The translations under genes were made by a program, and so were the position numbers. Below, one piece after another: positions 1-10,500 of a stretch of DNA of 36,442 nucleotides. Every line of letters starts with the position of its first letter. Positions within the stretch are counted from its first letter, which is position 1. The stretch spans positions 1 to 36,442 of the IMG/VR virus record IMGVR_UViG_3300042463_001151. One strand, written 5' to 3'. The notes beneath the pieces are model-generated. The model did no database searches. It was not told the DNA's origin and saw only the letters and a program-made list of their open reading frames with translations. Origin of the DNA: a virus.

Positions 1-3000
1 GCTTTTTCTGCACCACCTAATGGCCCCGCACCTTTTAAAAACTTATCAAGTTCATCGGACCTTCTTAATTGAGAAGCAAGATCTTTAAGTTGCTTTGATT
101 TCTTTTGTTTTTCTTCAGGTGTAGCAGATTTCATTCCTTCTTGGAAACCTTCTTTTTTACCTTCAGCACGAGCTTTTTCTAAAGCTGCATTTATTTCTTG
201 ATCATTTAATATAGATATATTTTTATTTACTTCTTTTTCAATAGCTTCAAAATTAGCTTTTGCTTTTTCAATTTTCTCAACATAAGGTCTTACTGTTTTC
301 TTTTGTTCTGCTGTTAAATTGCTTTTATTTAATTCAGCAATTGTTTCAGGTACCTCTGCAACTTTAAGAACTTTTTTAAGATAATCTCTAGTTAGTTTTA
401 CTTGACTTCTATCTGTTTCTTGGAATACTAAATTAAATAAACCTAAGTTTCTACCTGCTTTATTACCTAATGTTCTTAAAACAGATAAAACTTCATTTCT
501 TTGTTCATTTAGGCTTTCTACTTCAGCTAAATTACCAGTTTCTTGTGCCTTTATTATTTTAGAATCAATATTTAATAAATGAGATCCCGCTGTTATGATA
601 TTATATTCAGTTGGTTCTGGCGTGCCTTTTGACATCAAACCAACTTCAATAGCTCTTTGAGTAGGAACATCAACACCATTTTTTTCTGCTCTTTTTGTAA
701 CTTCAGTTAATACATCTGTAGCTACAACATCTCCTCCTCTAACATCAAATTCTTTGCTAAAGTTATAGTTATCTCCTAATGCTTTTTTAGAAATTTGAAT
801 TTCTTTAGGAGTTTTAGAAGGTTTGACTTCTTCAACTATTGGTTCTACTACTTTAGGAGCTGTTTCAAGTGGTTTCTTTTTTTCAGAATATTTAGTCCAA
901 TCGCTAAATTCTTCCGGCATTAAAGCCACTTTTTGTTCTGCAAATTTAAATTCAGATTGGCCTTCTTTAATTAATTTATTACCTTCTGTTACTTTACCTT
1001 CTTTTATAAGTTGATTACCTTCTTGCATTTTAGCAATCGCAGCATCATTAACTCCAGAAAAATTAACCCAAGAATTTTGACCTCTGGTTTCAGTTGTAAT
1101 AGCTCTTTGAGCCTCTGGGCTAAACATTTTGCTATGATCTACCCATGCTGCTTCTTCCCCTACTTTACCAAATTGATTTCTTCCTACAAAATGACCAAAA
1201 TAATCATGTATTGCACGAAGCTTTTCGTTTGCTGTAAAACCATTTGCATCTTTTGTAGATTCTCCTAAGAAAGGATGAGGTTCACCACCTTGATATATTT
1301 TAAGTTTTTTGTTATTAACAATATCTTCAAACATTTCATCTGAATTTTTATAAGGATCATCCTTAATAAATTCAACCTCAATGCCTAAATCTTTTGTTAA
1401 ATATTCAAACTGTTTATCAATTTCTTTTGCAGCTTTTTCATAAGCAGCTTTTACTTCTGGATTGCTACTGTCATCTACAGGCAAAGCATCATAAGCATCT
1501 TTAACACGCTTAGACAATTCTGGATCAACCTTTTTAACAGATGTTTTTTCTACATCAGGCAGTCCTAACTCTTCTTTATTTTTATTTATGTAATCTTGAG
1601 TAGCTTTTTCAGCTTCTATTTTCGCCTGTTCAGATTTCTGACCATAGTCGCTACCGAATCGTCTTGCTCGTTCTTTTGCAAGCTGGATGGCATCAAGGAT
1701 GTTTTGCCTAGATTCTGCTGAGTATTGTTTACCGATTTTATCCCCATACTGTTCAAGTATTCTACTATACTCCCCCTGTGATAAGAATCTTGTGTTGATG
1801 CTGTTTTCTTCGTGTCCTGTAACTTGTTTTCCATAATCTTTTGTTAAATTTATAAGATCAAAACCATTTTTATCTGAAGCAATAAACATTACCGAATTAC
1901 CATCAGGTGTCAAAGATAGATCTTGAACACCATATTTCCCAGCATTTTTATAAAAATCTTGTGCGGCCTCTTTATTTGCAAATGTAAACACATGTTCAAA
2001 ATCTTTGCCTTTTACATCATATTTATTCATCATTACGCTATACTGACCTTCTGGAGCTAATGTACCTATTAAAGCAGCAAATAACTCTACTTGTTGGTCT
2101 GTACCTTTAACCTTTGGAGTAGAACTTGCTTCTCCTAATTCGCTAGTTGCACCATATTTACCTACAACATTTGGATCACTAAATACCTCTAAACCAATAT
2201 CTTGTGCAAATTTGCTTGCCATTTTTTTGAAAGATTGATAAGTTTTATTTTCAAAAGCTTTATCTGCTTGAGAAATATCTGTTATTTTACCTTCTCTAAA
2301 TGGAGCATATCCTAATTTAAATTCACTTACAGTGGGAGATACAATTTCTTTAGTTGGTTTAACTGCAACTTCAGGAGCTATATTGGCTTCTGGCATAATT
2401 ACAGCAGCACCTTTGCCTTGTTGCTCTGGTCCTACAACTATTGTTTCAGCCGCAATATTTTCCTCTGGCATTATAACGGCAGCACCCTTGCTTGGCTCTA
2501 CTATTTGAGGAGCTATGTTTTCTTCTGGCATTATAACAACAGGCTTTGTTTCTTCTGCCTTTGCTTTTAATGCTTTTTCAATTTCTGTCTTGTTATTTTC
2601 GTAGAATTGCAAATCTTCAGGAGATTCCATTTTTTCACCTTTTGCAATCCTATTAGCAAATTCACCAATTGCTTCAGATGGCTTTACTTTAACTTCTTCA
2701 CCTACTTTATAACCAGTAATATCATCTACTTCTTCTGTTATACCTGTTGGGTCTTTTGATTCTAATACTTTTTTTATTTGATTATCATAAAAATTAATTT
2801 CTTTATTTTTATCAGCAATTTCTAAATCAATTTGTTTAGCTATTGCAGATGTAACCCCTTTTTTCTTTTCCTCTAAAGCAATTATATCAGCTTTTAAATT
2901 ATCTGTTTTTTCTGTTAATCCAGTAACTGCTGCCACTTTTTCTTCCGGCACAAAGTCTTGTACTTTTGCTTTAGTTTCGGCAAACTTTGGTAATTCTTCA

Positions 3001-4421
3001 AGTGTTCTTTTCCCATCAGGATAATTTTCGGCTGCTACCTCTACTATTTCTTTAGGTAATTCAGATAATAAATTTTTAGCAGCAGAAGATATGTATTTTG
3101 GGCCTGCATGAGCAAGCTTAAATGCAGCATCCATGATAGCATAATCGCCTGCGCCTCTTAATCCGTTTTCAATAGCTTCCGCATCAGTTATATCATAACC
3201 TTGAGCTTGTTGCATTTTTGATCTGCCAAATTCAGCGGTTCCACCTATAGCTGATACTTTAGCTACACCTTTCAATCTCCCTCCAACGGCCTTTAAAAAA
3301 GATTCTTTTGCTGCACCTGTAATCATTTTAGAACCACCCCCGCCAACACCCCTAGCCATTGCTGCTGCGACTACCGCATCAGGTATTGCTGTAAGAGGAG
3401 CATTTTTCATAGCATTTTCAGCAGAAGTAACTCTATCCATACCATCTGCTAACCCTTTTTCGTATAAAAATCTTCTTTGATTTGCAAGGGCATTGTAATA
3501 CATCTCTCCTACCATTGCTTGTTCACCTACATAAGGTATAGATAATAAGGCCATCATTTTTGGTAATCCCCCACCTAGCTCACCAAGATACCCCGCAAAC
3601 CTTGAAGGTGCGCCTTCAGGAATATTTGGTTCTTTTTTTATTTTTTCATCTAACAAATCCGCTAATTCATTGGCATCATTTGTCATATTAATATTAGTAG
3701 ATTCAATTGGGTCAGTAATGCTTCTTTTTAATGCATTACCAGCAGATTCCCAAAACCCTTCACTTCTAACTAAATATTGTTTTCCATCTTTTATACCAAC
3801 TACTCTAGTAAGATCGTTATCTCTTTCTTTTGTTATGTATTCTTGTATTTGTTTTTGAGCAGCAGGTTTTGAAGGATCAAATATCAATCCTTTTTTCTTG
3901 TATATATCCGAAAGCGTGTTTATAGCAGCTTCGTTTGTTTTAAGCTGTCTTTCATAAGCAGCTACTTCTTGCTTTGGTAAATTCGTAGGTATATTTAACT
4001 TGCCAATAGATGCTTTACCACTTGGCTTAGGCGGTTCAACGCCTTTTTGAAGTAAATTAAGCTGCTCTTGACTAAACCCTTGTAATGGTAATTTTGATTC
4101 TGATTGGGCAGATCCGGTTCCACCAGTCGCGCCAAGATTTTTTTTTTCAGGGTCAGTAGAAAAATTAATACTAAATGTTTTAAAATCAGGCACTTCACTT
4201 GCGCCATATGCATCAACTAAGTTTTCATGAATTAATTTAGCATATGCAGGATCTTTTATTTTTTTAGTAAAAGTAACCTCGTCAGGAACTTCGTTTACCC
4301 CAAATGCCTCAACCAAGTTTTCATGTATTTTTTTTACATAATTTTTTGGCTTTGGTTGTGGGTCACCATAAGTAACTGTTTCTACAGGTACAATCTCTTC
4401 ATTAATTATCTCTTCTGCCAT
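1..4421 (-). CDS. Giant polyvalent (ejected) virion protein, 3' end outside window
   Basis: An uninterrupted leftward frame begins at the ATG at 4421 and is still open at base 1, so at least 1473 residues are encoded and the C-terminus is missing. The N-terminus has two copies of a short helical motif (IHENLV-D/E-A, about residues 32-51 and 64-83). A Gly/Ala-rich, possibly membrane-active stretch follows, then long Lys/Glu-rich coiled segments. Three copies of a VIMPEENIA peptide lie near residues 625-685. A conserved block at about 1072-1125 has HDYFGH, GEEAAW and TETRGQNS. Size, domain mosaic and position at the end of the late block fit the large polyvalent proteins that Bacteroidota phages package and inject. 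The enzymatic activity of the HDYFGH block is not known to me. The start overlaps the stop of the preceding gene as TAATG. Role by inference; reading frame certain. Confidence 0.75.
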   Translation of the reverse strand, partial: MAEEIINEEIVPVETVTYGDPQPKPKNYVKKIHENLVEAFGVNEVPDEVTFTKKIKDPAYAKLIHENLVDAYGASEVPDFKTFSINFSTDPEKKNLGATGGTGSAQSESKLPLQGFSQEQLNLLQKGVEPPKPSGKASIGKLNIPTNLPKQEVAAYERQLKTNEAAINTLSDIYKKKGLIFDPSKPAAQKQIQEYITKERDNDLTRVVGIKDGKQYLVRSEGFWESAGNALKRSITDPIESTNINMTNDANELADLLDEKIKKEPNIPEGAPSRFAGYLGELGGGLPKMMALLSIPYVGEQAMVGEMYYNALANQRRFLYEKGLADGMDRVTSAENAMKNAPLTAIPDAVVAAAMARGVGGGGSKMITGAAKESFLKAVGGRLKGVAKVSAIGGTAEFGRSKMQQAQGYDITDAEAIENGLRGAGDYAIMDAAFKLAHAGPKYISSAAKNLLSELPKEIVEVAAENYPDGKRTLEELPKFAETKAKVQDFVPEEKVAAVTGLTEKTDNLKADIIALEEKKKGVTSAIAKQIDLEIADKNKEINFYDNQIKKVLESKDPTGITEEVDDITGYKVGEEVKVKPSEAIGEFANRIAKGEKMESPEDLQFYENNKTEIEKALKAKAEETKPVVIMPEENIAPQIVEPSKGAAVIMPEENIAAETIVVGPEQQGKGAAVIMPEANIAPEVAVKPTKEIVSPTVSEFKLGYAPFREGKITDISQADKAFENKTYQSFKKMASKFAQDIGLEVFSDPNVVGKYGATSELGEASSTPKVKGTDQQVELFAALIGTLAPEGQYSVMMNKYDVKGKDFEHVFTFANKEAAQDFYKNAGKYGVQDLSLTPDGNSVMFIASDKNGFDLINLTKDYGKQVTGHEENSINTRFLSQGEYSRILEQYGDKIGKQYSAESRQNILDAIQLAKERARRFGSDYGQKSEQAKIEAEKATQDYINKNKEELGLPDVEKTSVKKVDPELSKRVKDAYDALPVDDSSNPEVKAAYEKAAKEIDKQFEYLTKDLGIEVEFIKDDPYKNSDEMFEDIVNNKKLKIYQGGEPHPFLGESTKDANGFTANEKLRAIHDYFGHFVGRNQFGKVGEEAAWVDHSKMFSPEAQRAITTETRGQNSWVNFSGVNDAAIAKMQEGNQLIKEGKVTEGNKLIKEGQSEFKFAEQKVALMPEEFSDWTKYSEKKKPLETAPKVVEPIVEEVKPSKTPKEIQISKKALGDNYNFSKEFDVRGGDVVATDVLTEVTKRAEKNGVDVPTQRAIEVGLMSKGTPEPTEYNIITAGSHLLNIDSKIIKAQETGNLAEVESLNEQRNEVLSVLRTLGNKAGRNLGLFNLVFQETDRSQVKLTRDYLKKVLKVAEVPETIAELNKSNLTAEQKKTVRPYVEKIEKAKANFEAIEKEVNKNISILNDQEINAALEKARAEGKKEGFQEGMKSATPEEKQKKSKQLKDLASQLRRSDELDKFLKGAGPLGGAEK

Positions 4422-5845
4422 TAGTCTTTCATTTTATTTTTTGGTTTCTTTGACCCTCCTATAATTTCTGATGTTCTTGCACTTCCAGCTGTTTTATCAG
4501 CAATTGTATTTTGAATGTCATATGTAACATCAACTGCATTTTTCCAATCATATTGACCAGTTAAAATATTGCCTTTATCATCAAGTTTTGGATAAGCATA
4601 TAATATTTTTCCATTAGCATCCTCACCAAATACTGGAGTCAAACTAGATTTCTCATATTTAAATCCTTTATCTTTTAATTTTTTCTGCACTCCTAATGCA
4701 GCTTCTTTATCAATATAAGGATCAACAATTGTTCTAGGTAAATTCAATTTTGTAACTCCTTTGTTATCAGAAAAAACTTCATTTGTTCTATAGCCTCCCA
4801 TTGCCTTATTAAATATCTGTTGACTTCCTTGTAATGCTAATGCTTTAATTAATGCATTATTATTAGTAGCAGCATTTGCAGCTGTAATTTTATTTCTTCT
4901 TAGCCACTCTTGGAATTTACCTTCATTATTTAATTCTGCAGCAGATTCAGATACTATTCTTTCTTTTGGTATTTTTGCAATACCAATTGCTCTAGCAAAA
5001 TCTTCTACGCTTTTAATAGTTGGTATAAATTCCTTTCCTGTAATAGGATCAACTGATTTATATACTTCCCCAAATCTAGCATTTAATTTCTTTACATTTT
5101 CAGGATCTTTATATAATTCAGTAAACCATTCTTTTGTACCTTCATTTGTTCTAAAATCAGTTAAAGAATTTTCACCAAGTTTTTGAACTTGATCATCAGT
5201 TAAAATAGATTTTTTTATTTTTTTACTAAAGCCTGTTTCTTGTTTTGTTATTGGATCAAATATTACTTCTTCTTTTTCCATAATCATTGGAGTTAAATTA
5301 GTAGTAATATTAGATTCGTATTTTTTATCATTAAAAGGATCGTATATTCTTATTTGATCTAATGCTGGAGCTACATAACCAGCACCAAAGGGCTTCATCG
5401 CATTACCCCATATTTCTATAAAATTAGGAGATACATGCTTCCCTTCAGCTATCGCTTTATCATGAATAGTCTTAAAAGCTTTTCTTTCCCCTGCCGCTTG
5501 TTTGGCTCCCCCAATGAAATTTGATAACTCTCTAAATCCAGCATCTACGGTTGCTTGAGTATCATACCCATATTTTGATGGATTTGTGAGTTTTTCTTTA
5601 TTTTTAATTGCAAAACCTTTTACTTCATTTAATTTATTAGTAAATATTTTTTGTTCTTCAGGTGTTAATCCTGCTGAATTTAAAGTTTTTTCATAATCTT
5701 TATAATATTTATCAATAGCTTCAGCCTTAGCTTGTTGCTTTTGCTGCATTTGCAAAAATACTTGAAGTGGCTTAGATGTAAAATCTACTGCAACATTACC
5801 CCCTCTATATGGGTTAACACCCGATAATAATCCTGTAGATGCCAT
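4421..5845 (-). CDS. Putative internal virion protein, 474 aa
   Basis: The protein starts MASTGLLSGVNPYRGG and is rich in Lys, Asn and charged helical segments. A probable coiled coil lies near residues 30-75 (many Gln/Lys/Glu, including the run MQQKQQAKAEA). I see no signal peptide, membrane helix or catalytic motif. It lies between a glycine-zipper-like protein and the giant polyvalent protein, joined to both by TAATG overlaps, so the three are probably translated together in similar amounts. In short-tailed Bacteroidota phages this place is taken by cargo or ejection proteins, which is the inferred role here. I do not recognise a named family. The ATG at 5845 is the only sensible start because it overlaps the upstream stop. 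Confidence 0.7.
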   Translation of the reverse strand: MASTGLLSGVNPYRGGNVAVDFTSKPLQVFLQMQQKQQAKAEAIDKYYKDYEKTLNSAGLTPEEQKIFTNKLNEVKGFAIKNKEKLTNPSKYGYDTQATVDAGFRELSNFIGGAKQAAGERKAFKTIHDKAIAEGKHVSPNFIEIWGNAMKPFGAGYVAPALDQIRIYDPFNDKKYESNITTNLTPMIMEKEEVIFDPITKQETGFSKKIKKSILTDDQVQKLGENSLTDFRTNEGTKEWFTELYKDPENVKKLNARFGEVYKSVDPITGKEFIPTIKSVEDFARAIGIAKIPKERIVSESAAELNNEGKFQEWLRRNKITAANAATNNNALIKALALQGSQQIFNKAMGGYRTNEVFSDNKGVTKLNLPRTIVDPYIDKEAALGVQKKLKDKGFKYEKSSLTPVFGEDANGKILYAYPKLDDKGNILTGQYDWKNAVDVTYDIQNTIADKTAGSARTSEIIGGSKKPKNKMKD

Positions 5846-6495
5846 TATTTAGATTTTTTTGTTGGTTTCGTATTTGCAAATGCGCCAGATGCTGCAAGAC
5901 TACCAATAGCACTTACACCTTGACCTACCATTTGCATGCCAGTATTATATCTTTCCCCAGCTGCTTGAGCTTTCATTTGCTCTAATTGCAATTGACGATT
6001 ATACGGTGTCATTTGGTTTATATCAAATTGTCTTTGATAATCAACTGATTTAAGTTGAGTAGCTTGACCAAGTTGTCCTAATCTTTGTTGCCTTGAAGCT
6101 TCGGCTTGTGCGCCTAAATTTTGCATAGCTCCCATTTGGTTAGCCTGCAAACGACCTATACCACCAATGGCTGATCTTCTATCTTGTAATGCACTAATAC
6201 CCTGTGCAGTTGCTCTTTGAATATTTCTTTGACCTACTTGATATTGCTGAGATTGATATGGATTTTCTCTATATCTATTCATTGCTTCTTGATAATATGC
6301 ATCAATAGACTTATCTGGCTTATATAAAGGACTGCTTTGCGCTTGTCTTTCAAGAGCTTCTTGCGCTCTCTTTTGTTGTTTTCTACCACCAATCATGGAT
6401 GCTGCCCCCATGCCAGCTCCTGCTAATGCAGATGCCCCTGCTATGGCTGTTGCTGCCGATACTGTGCCTGTTACACCTAATGCTATAAAACTCAT
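5845..6495 (-). CDS. Gly/Ala-rich internal virion (ejection-type) protein, 216 aa
   Basis: Residues 1-40 form a small-residue hydrophobic segment (Ala/Gly every third or fourth position), as in glycine-zipper membrane helices. The middle is a Gln/Arg-rich helical region of about 130 residues (QAQSSPLYKP, then many Gln, Tyr and Arg). A second short hydrophobic stretch lies near 190-207 before a Lys-rich end. This resembles T7 gp14-like and other podoviral internal core proteins that insert into the host membrane during genome entry. The assignment rests on composition and location, not on a recognised domain. It overlaps the cupin gene by ATGA and the next gene by TAATG. Confidence 0.65.
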   Translation of the reverse strand: MSFIALGVTGTVSAATAIAGASALAGAGMGAASMIGGRKQQKRAQEALERQAQSSPLYKPDKSIDAYYQEAMNRYRENPYQSQQYQVGQRNIQRATAQGISALQDRRSAIGGIGRLQANQMGAMQNLGAQAEASRQQRLGQLGQATQLKSVDYQRQFDINQMTPYNRQLQLEQMKAQAAGERYNTGMQMVGQGVSAIGSLAASGAFANTKPTKKSK

Positions 6496-6986
6496 AACTC
6501 AATTTTTTTAGTTTCTTCTAATGCTTTTAAATATTCAGTTTTAATATCAGTACCAGTTAAATAATTAACATGTGGTTCTAATATTTTTTCTTCAATTTTT
6601 TTTACAATATTTTCTTTATCTTCATCGTTTAAATCATTATATTCAGATTTCATTCCTTCTATTTTGTGAAATGTAGTCCAAATACAATCTTCCAATATAT
6701 ATAAAACTCTTCTTGTTCCCGGCTTTGTAATGCCAGTGTAAGGAGCTGTTATTTCATGCCATTCATCAGAATCAATAGATACAGCTACTTTACCATAAGA
6801 AACAATATACGGATGCTCTGTTTTATGAATCTTACTTGTTATTAAAGACCCAGCAGGCATAAATATTTCCCTAATATACATACCATCGGTAAATTTATGA
6901 GTAGTAAGACAGTGAACTGGTTCAAAATTTTCTAACATAGCCACTTCTAACTCATCTAACCTATCATCATTTTCCCTAATAATCAT
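6492..6986 (-). CDS. Cupin-fold phage protein, 164 aa
   Basis: Residues about 35-115 have the rhythm of a single cupin barrel: an entry strand with PAGSLITSKIHKTEHPYIV, then a Gly-Lys-Val strand (SYGKVAVSI), a Glu/His segment (WHEITAPYTGITKPGTRR) and a closing strand (VLYILEDCIWTTFH). The His residues in KIHKTEHP could be metal ligands. The last 50 residues are helical and charged. Small cupin proteins occur in many phage structural operons, but their role is not established; decoration or sugar binding is possible. It overlaps both neighbours by one to four bases, so it is translated with the tail-end virion genes. Fold fairly likely; function unknown. Confidence 0.65.
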   Translation of the reverse strand: MIIRENDDRLDELEVAMLENFEPVHCLTTHKFTDGMYIREIFMPAGSLITSKIHKTEHPYIVSYGKVAVSIDSDEWHEITAPYTGITKPGTRRVLYILEDCIWTTFHKIEGMKSEYNDLNDEDKENIVKKIEEKILEPHVNYLTGTDIKTEYLKALEETKKIEL

Positions 6987-7534
6987 TATCTATTATTCAA
7001 TGGTGAATTAATATACTTAGTCGTTGCGCTGTTCAAATATACGAAAGAATTTGCACTTGCTTTCTCAAATTTTATAACCATATAATTCCCCTTTAAACTA
7101 TCCCCCTCTATTAGCCCTCCCGGACTGCTAGAATCCCTTAAAAACGATGCTTGATACTCAGATTCCAAAGATACAAAATCAGACTCTAAAAGCTGACTTG
7201 TTTGCTTTATACTTGCACTACCCCCTGTATCCATTTGGGTGTATATAACTGGGCAAGCCCATGTCGTATTACCCGTTTCCATTACTGAAATCCATGTCTT
7301 TTTATCCAATGAATTTGAGTTAAATACGTTGGTTATTGAGGCATTATATTGAGTGCCATAGAAATTACAGAATGGGGCTGTTCCATGCTCCCAAATTTGA
7401 CCATTTTTAAAGGTAAACGTGGTAATATTAACAACACCCATAAATTCAGGGAAATATGAATAAAAAGCCTCAAATGCATTAGCATTTTCATCAAATGATA
7501 TTGTATAAGGGTCTTGGTGAAATTCTAGTGCCAT
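6986..7534 (-). CDS. Separate C-terminal piece of a gp10/muzzle-like tail protein, 182 aa
   Basis: The sequence opens HQDPYTISFDENANAFEAFY and continues with PEFMGVV, TFTFKNGQIWEHG and NFYGTQYNASI. As I remember them, P22 gp10-type stabilisation and crAss muzzle proteins carry the order 'SF-NE-x-W-SFYS-PxFM ... TFKNGxLYxHN ... NFYG' near the C-terminus of one long chain, after a 'YDxxxxxYV' strand. Here the block is its own gene, 19 bases downstream of the 2053-aa gene and in another frame, with its own ATG after an A-rich leader. It probably completes the beta-structure of the big protein in trans. No signal peptide or membrane helix is visible. Coding certainty is high; the split-gene reading is inference. 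Confidence 0.7.
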   Translation of the reverse strand: MALEFHQDPYTISFDENANAFEAFYSYFPEFMGVVNITTFTFKNGQIWEHGTAPFCNFYGTQYNASITNVFNSNSLDKKTWISVMETGNTTWACPVIYTQMDTGGSASIKQTSQLLESDFVSLESEYQASFLRDSSSPGGLIEGDSLKGNYMVIKFEKASANSFVYLNSATTKYINSPLNNR

Positions 7535-7553
7535 TTTTTATATATTTTATGTT

Positions 7554-10500
7554 TTAGCATGATCCATCAAACATTGAAATTGTTGCTGTACCTCCATCGG
7601 CTATAATTAATCCACCAAATATTCTACTTGTTCCAGTTGCACTTATACATGTAATATTAGTTGCAGTATCTATAACCTCAACAGAGTCATTACTTACGTT
7701 AGTATAAGATACAACTATTGTTTGAGATGAGCCAGTTTGATTAGTTGTAGCAGATGCTCCATCTCCTGCAAATATAGGGAATACCGCTCCAGATACTTGT
7801 ACTCCATTTACTGTAATATTTGTAATATTTGTACCAGCCGTTACGTTACTAATATCTACAAAAGCATAACCAAGCGTTGTTGTGGTTGTTGTAGGTGCAA
7901 CAGTTGTTGTTGTAGGACTTAAAGTTGTGGTTGTTGGAACAGCAGTTGTTGTTGTAGTTGTCGGAGCAGCAGTTGTTGTTGTAGCTGCACATCCAAATAC
8001 GCCTTGTGAAGTTAATGTATATAAAGTTCCACCAGGTAATGTTGTTGTACTACCTATAATGATTACTGTTCTTGTTGGGAAACCACTTGCAACTGCGGTA
8101 CATCTTTCACTAGATGCGAATGTTCCCGGAGCATATGCTATTGAGTATGCAGTAGAACTATTTGCACAATCTAAGATATTATAATATACAGGTGCTGGTG
8201 TGGTTGTCGTAGTTGTTGGAGCAGCAGTCGTTGTGCTTGTAGTAGGTACAGCAGTTGTTGTGCTTGTAGTTGGCACAGCAGTTGTTGTACTTGTAGTTGG
8301 CACAGCAGTTGTAGTTGTAGTTGTCGGAGCAGCAGTCGTAGTTGTAGTAGTTGGAGAACAATTAGAGCAATTACTAGATATAGTACAAGTTGTTCCACAG
8401 CTATATTCTCCTAATAATCCACCAATTGGGCTATTTACTACAATTATAGAACCACCTTGAATACAATGATTTCTTGTAGCTCCAGCTAATAAGTTTGGAG
8501 ATTGAGTTGTTCCATCACAATTAGTTACTGTATAATTAATCGTTACAGAATCTTCATTTACCACTGTCCAACACTCACAAGGTAATGTAGTAGTGGTTGT
8601 AGTCGGAGTAGCAGTTGTTGTAGTGGTAGTAGGTACAGCAGTTGTTGTACTTGTAGTAGGAACAACAGTTGTTGTACTCGTAGTAGGAGCAAGAGTCGTT
8701 GTAGGTACAGCAGTCGTTGTACTCGTAGTAGGTACCACAGTTGTTGTACTTGTAGTAGGAGCAGCAGTTGTAGTAGTTGTTGGATTACAAGATGCACCAA
8801 TATCTGCAAAAATGTAAGGCGAAGCAGAATCAACAGAATCTAGTTGCGCACAAATAATAAGTGCCGCACCTCTATTTATACGACTACTATTAACTAAAAC
8901 ACCTGCACAAGTAAGATATGAGAAATCATAAGAATCTCTATTGTCCGTACCATCGTCAGCATAAACTGTATATGTAAAGCATGCTGGCGAAGCAGTTGTT
9001 GTACTTGTTGTCGGAGCAGCAGTGGTTGTCGTTGTCGGAGCAGCAGTGGTTGTCGTTGTCGGAGCAGCAGTGGTTGTCGTTGTTGTTGGCGCAGCAGTTG
9101 TAGTTGTAGAAGTTGTTGGAGCAGCAGTTGTGGTTGTTGTTGGCGCAACAGTTGTTGTTGTTGTTGTTGGATTACACGCTGCACCAATATCCGCAAAAAT
9201 GTAAGGAGAAGAAGAAGAAACACTATCCAATTGCGCACAAATCACAAGTGCCGCTCCCCTATTTATACGACTGCTTTCAATTAAAACACCTGCACAAGTA
9301 AGATATGAGAAAGGATAAGAATCCCTATTATCTGTACCATCGTCTGCATAAACAGTATAGGTAAAGCAAGCTATTGCAGCAGTTGTCGTACTTGTTGTAG
9401 GTCCGCTAGTTGTGGTTGTAGTAGGTGCAATTGTTGTTGTTGTAGTTGGATTACAAGATGCACCAATATCTGCAAAAATGTAAGGCGAAGGAGATGTAAC
9501 ACTGTCTAATTGCGCACATATTACAATTGCTGCCCCCCTATTTACACGACTACTATTAACTAAAACACCTGCACAAGTAAGATATGAGAAAGGGTAAGAA
9601 TCCCTATTATCTGTTCCGTCATCAGCATAAACTGTATAAGTAAAGCAAGATACTGGAACAGTTGTAGTACTTGTTGTAGGAGCTGCAGTTGTAGTTGTAG
9701 TTGTAGTTGGATTACAAGATGCACCAATATCTGCGAAAATGTAAGGAGAAGTAGAAGCAACGGTATCTAATCTCGCACAAACAGTAATTCCGGGACCTTT
9801 ATTTACACGACTGCTTTCAACTAAAACTCCAGCGCAATTGATATATGAGAAAGGATAAGAATCTCTATCCTCTGTTCCATCATCTGCATAAACAAAATAA
9901 TTAAAACAAGATACTGCTAAAGTCGTTGTACTTGTAGTTGGAGCAACTGGAGGACAAGGTCCTGTTTTACAATCTCCAACAGGCGTTAAAGTACCAGTAC
10001 CTGCTACAATTTCAGCTTGCAATAACCCCCCAACCACAGACGCACAAATATACCTAATCCCTGCTGAAGGATAAGCATAGTTTTCATTTACACCGAAACA
10101 ATTTAATGTAGCTACCTCTCCACCTGCTGATGTAATATTAACTTCAACACAATTACAAGGTTCAGGACTAAATGTTGTAGTAGACGTTGTAGGACTAAAT
10201 GTAGTTGTAGTAGTACGAGCAACTGTGGTGGTAGTTGTAGTAGGAGCAATTGTTGTAGTAGTAGGAATTGAATATCTATTAATCTCCTCCATAGCAATAA
10301 TGTATTTATTAGTATTTGCATCAAATACACCATAAATACATGGATCACCAGTATAAACACCTCCATCAGAAACACCATTATTTAAATCTTTTCTGTATGC
10401 AGCTGTTTTACCAACAAAAAAAGAATTTGTTTTATAAAGAATACTAATTGGTTCAATTCCATTTTGGCTTAATCTACAAACCACACCTCTATAATTATCT

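Noticed and set aside
823-1268. Open frames on the plus strand across the polyvalent protein (also 3670-3858).
   Set aside because: They lie opposite a continuous long frame with sensible protein sequence and have no promoter or family resemblance.
7534-7554. Programmed frameshift or bypass joining the 2053-aa and 182-aa proteins.
   Set aside because: There is no slippery sequence or structure in the A/T-rich 19-base gap, and the second gene has a normal ATG and leader.
7737-9301. Several open frames on the plus strand and in other minus frames across the tail gene (Val-rich or Leu/Gln-rich).
   Set aside because: They are by-products of the ACN/GCN/CCN repeat DNA that encodes the Thr linkers; the true frame is the 2053-aa gene.
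8781-10263. CRISPR-like spacing of repeated sequence.
   Set aside because: The repeats are in-frame coding modules 201 bases long with unequal linkers; there are no short direct repeats with unique spacers and no cas genes.
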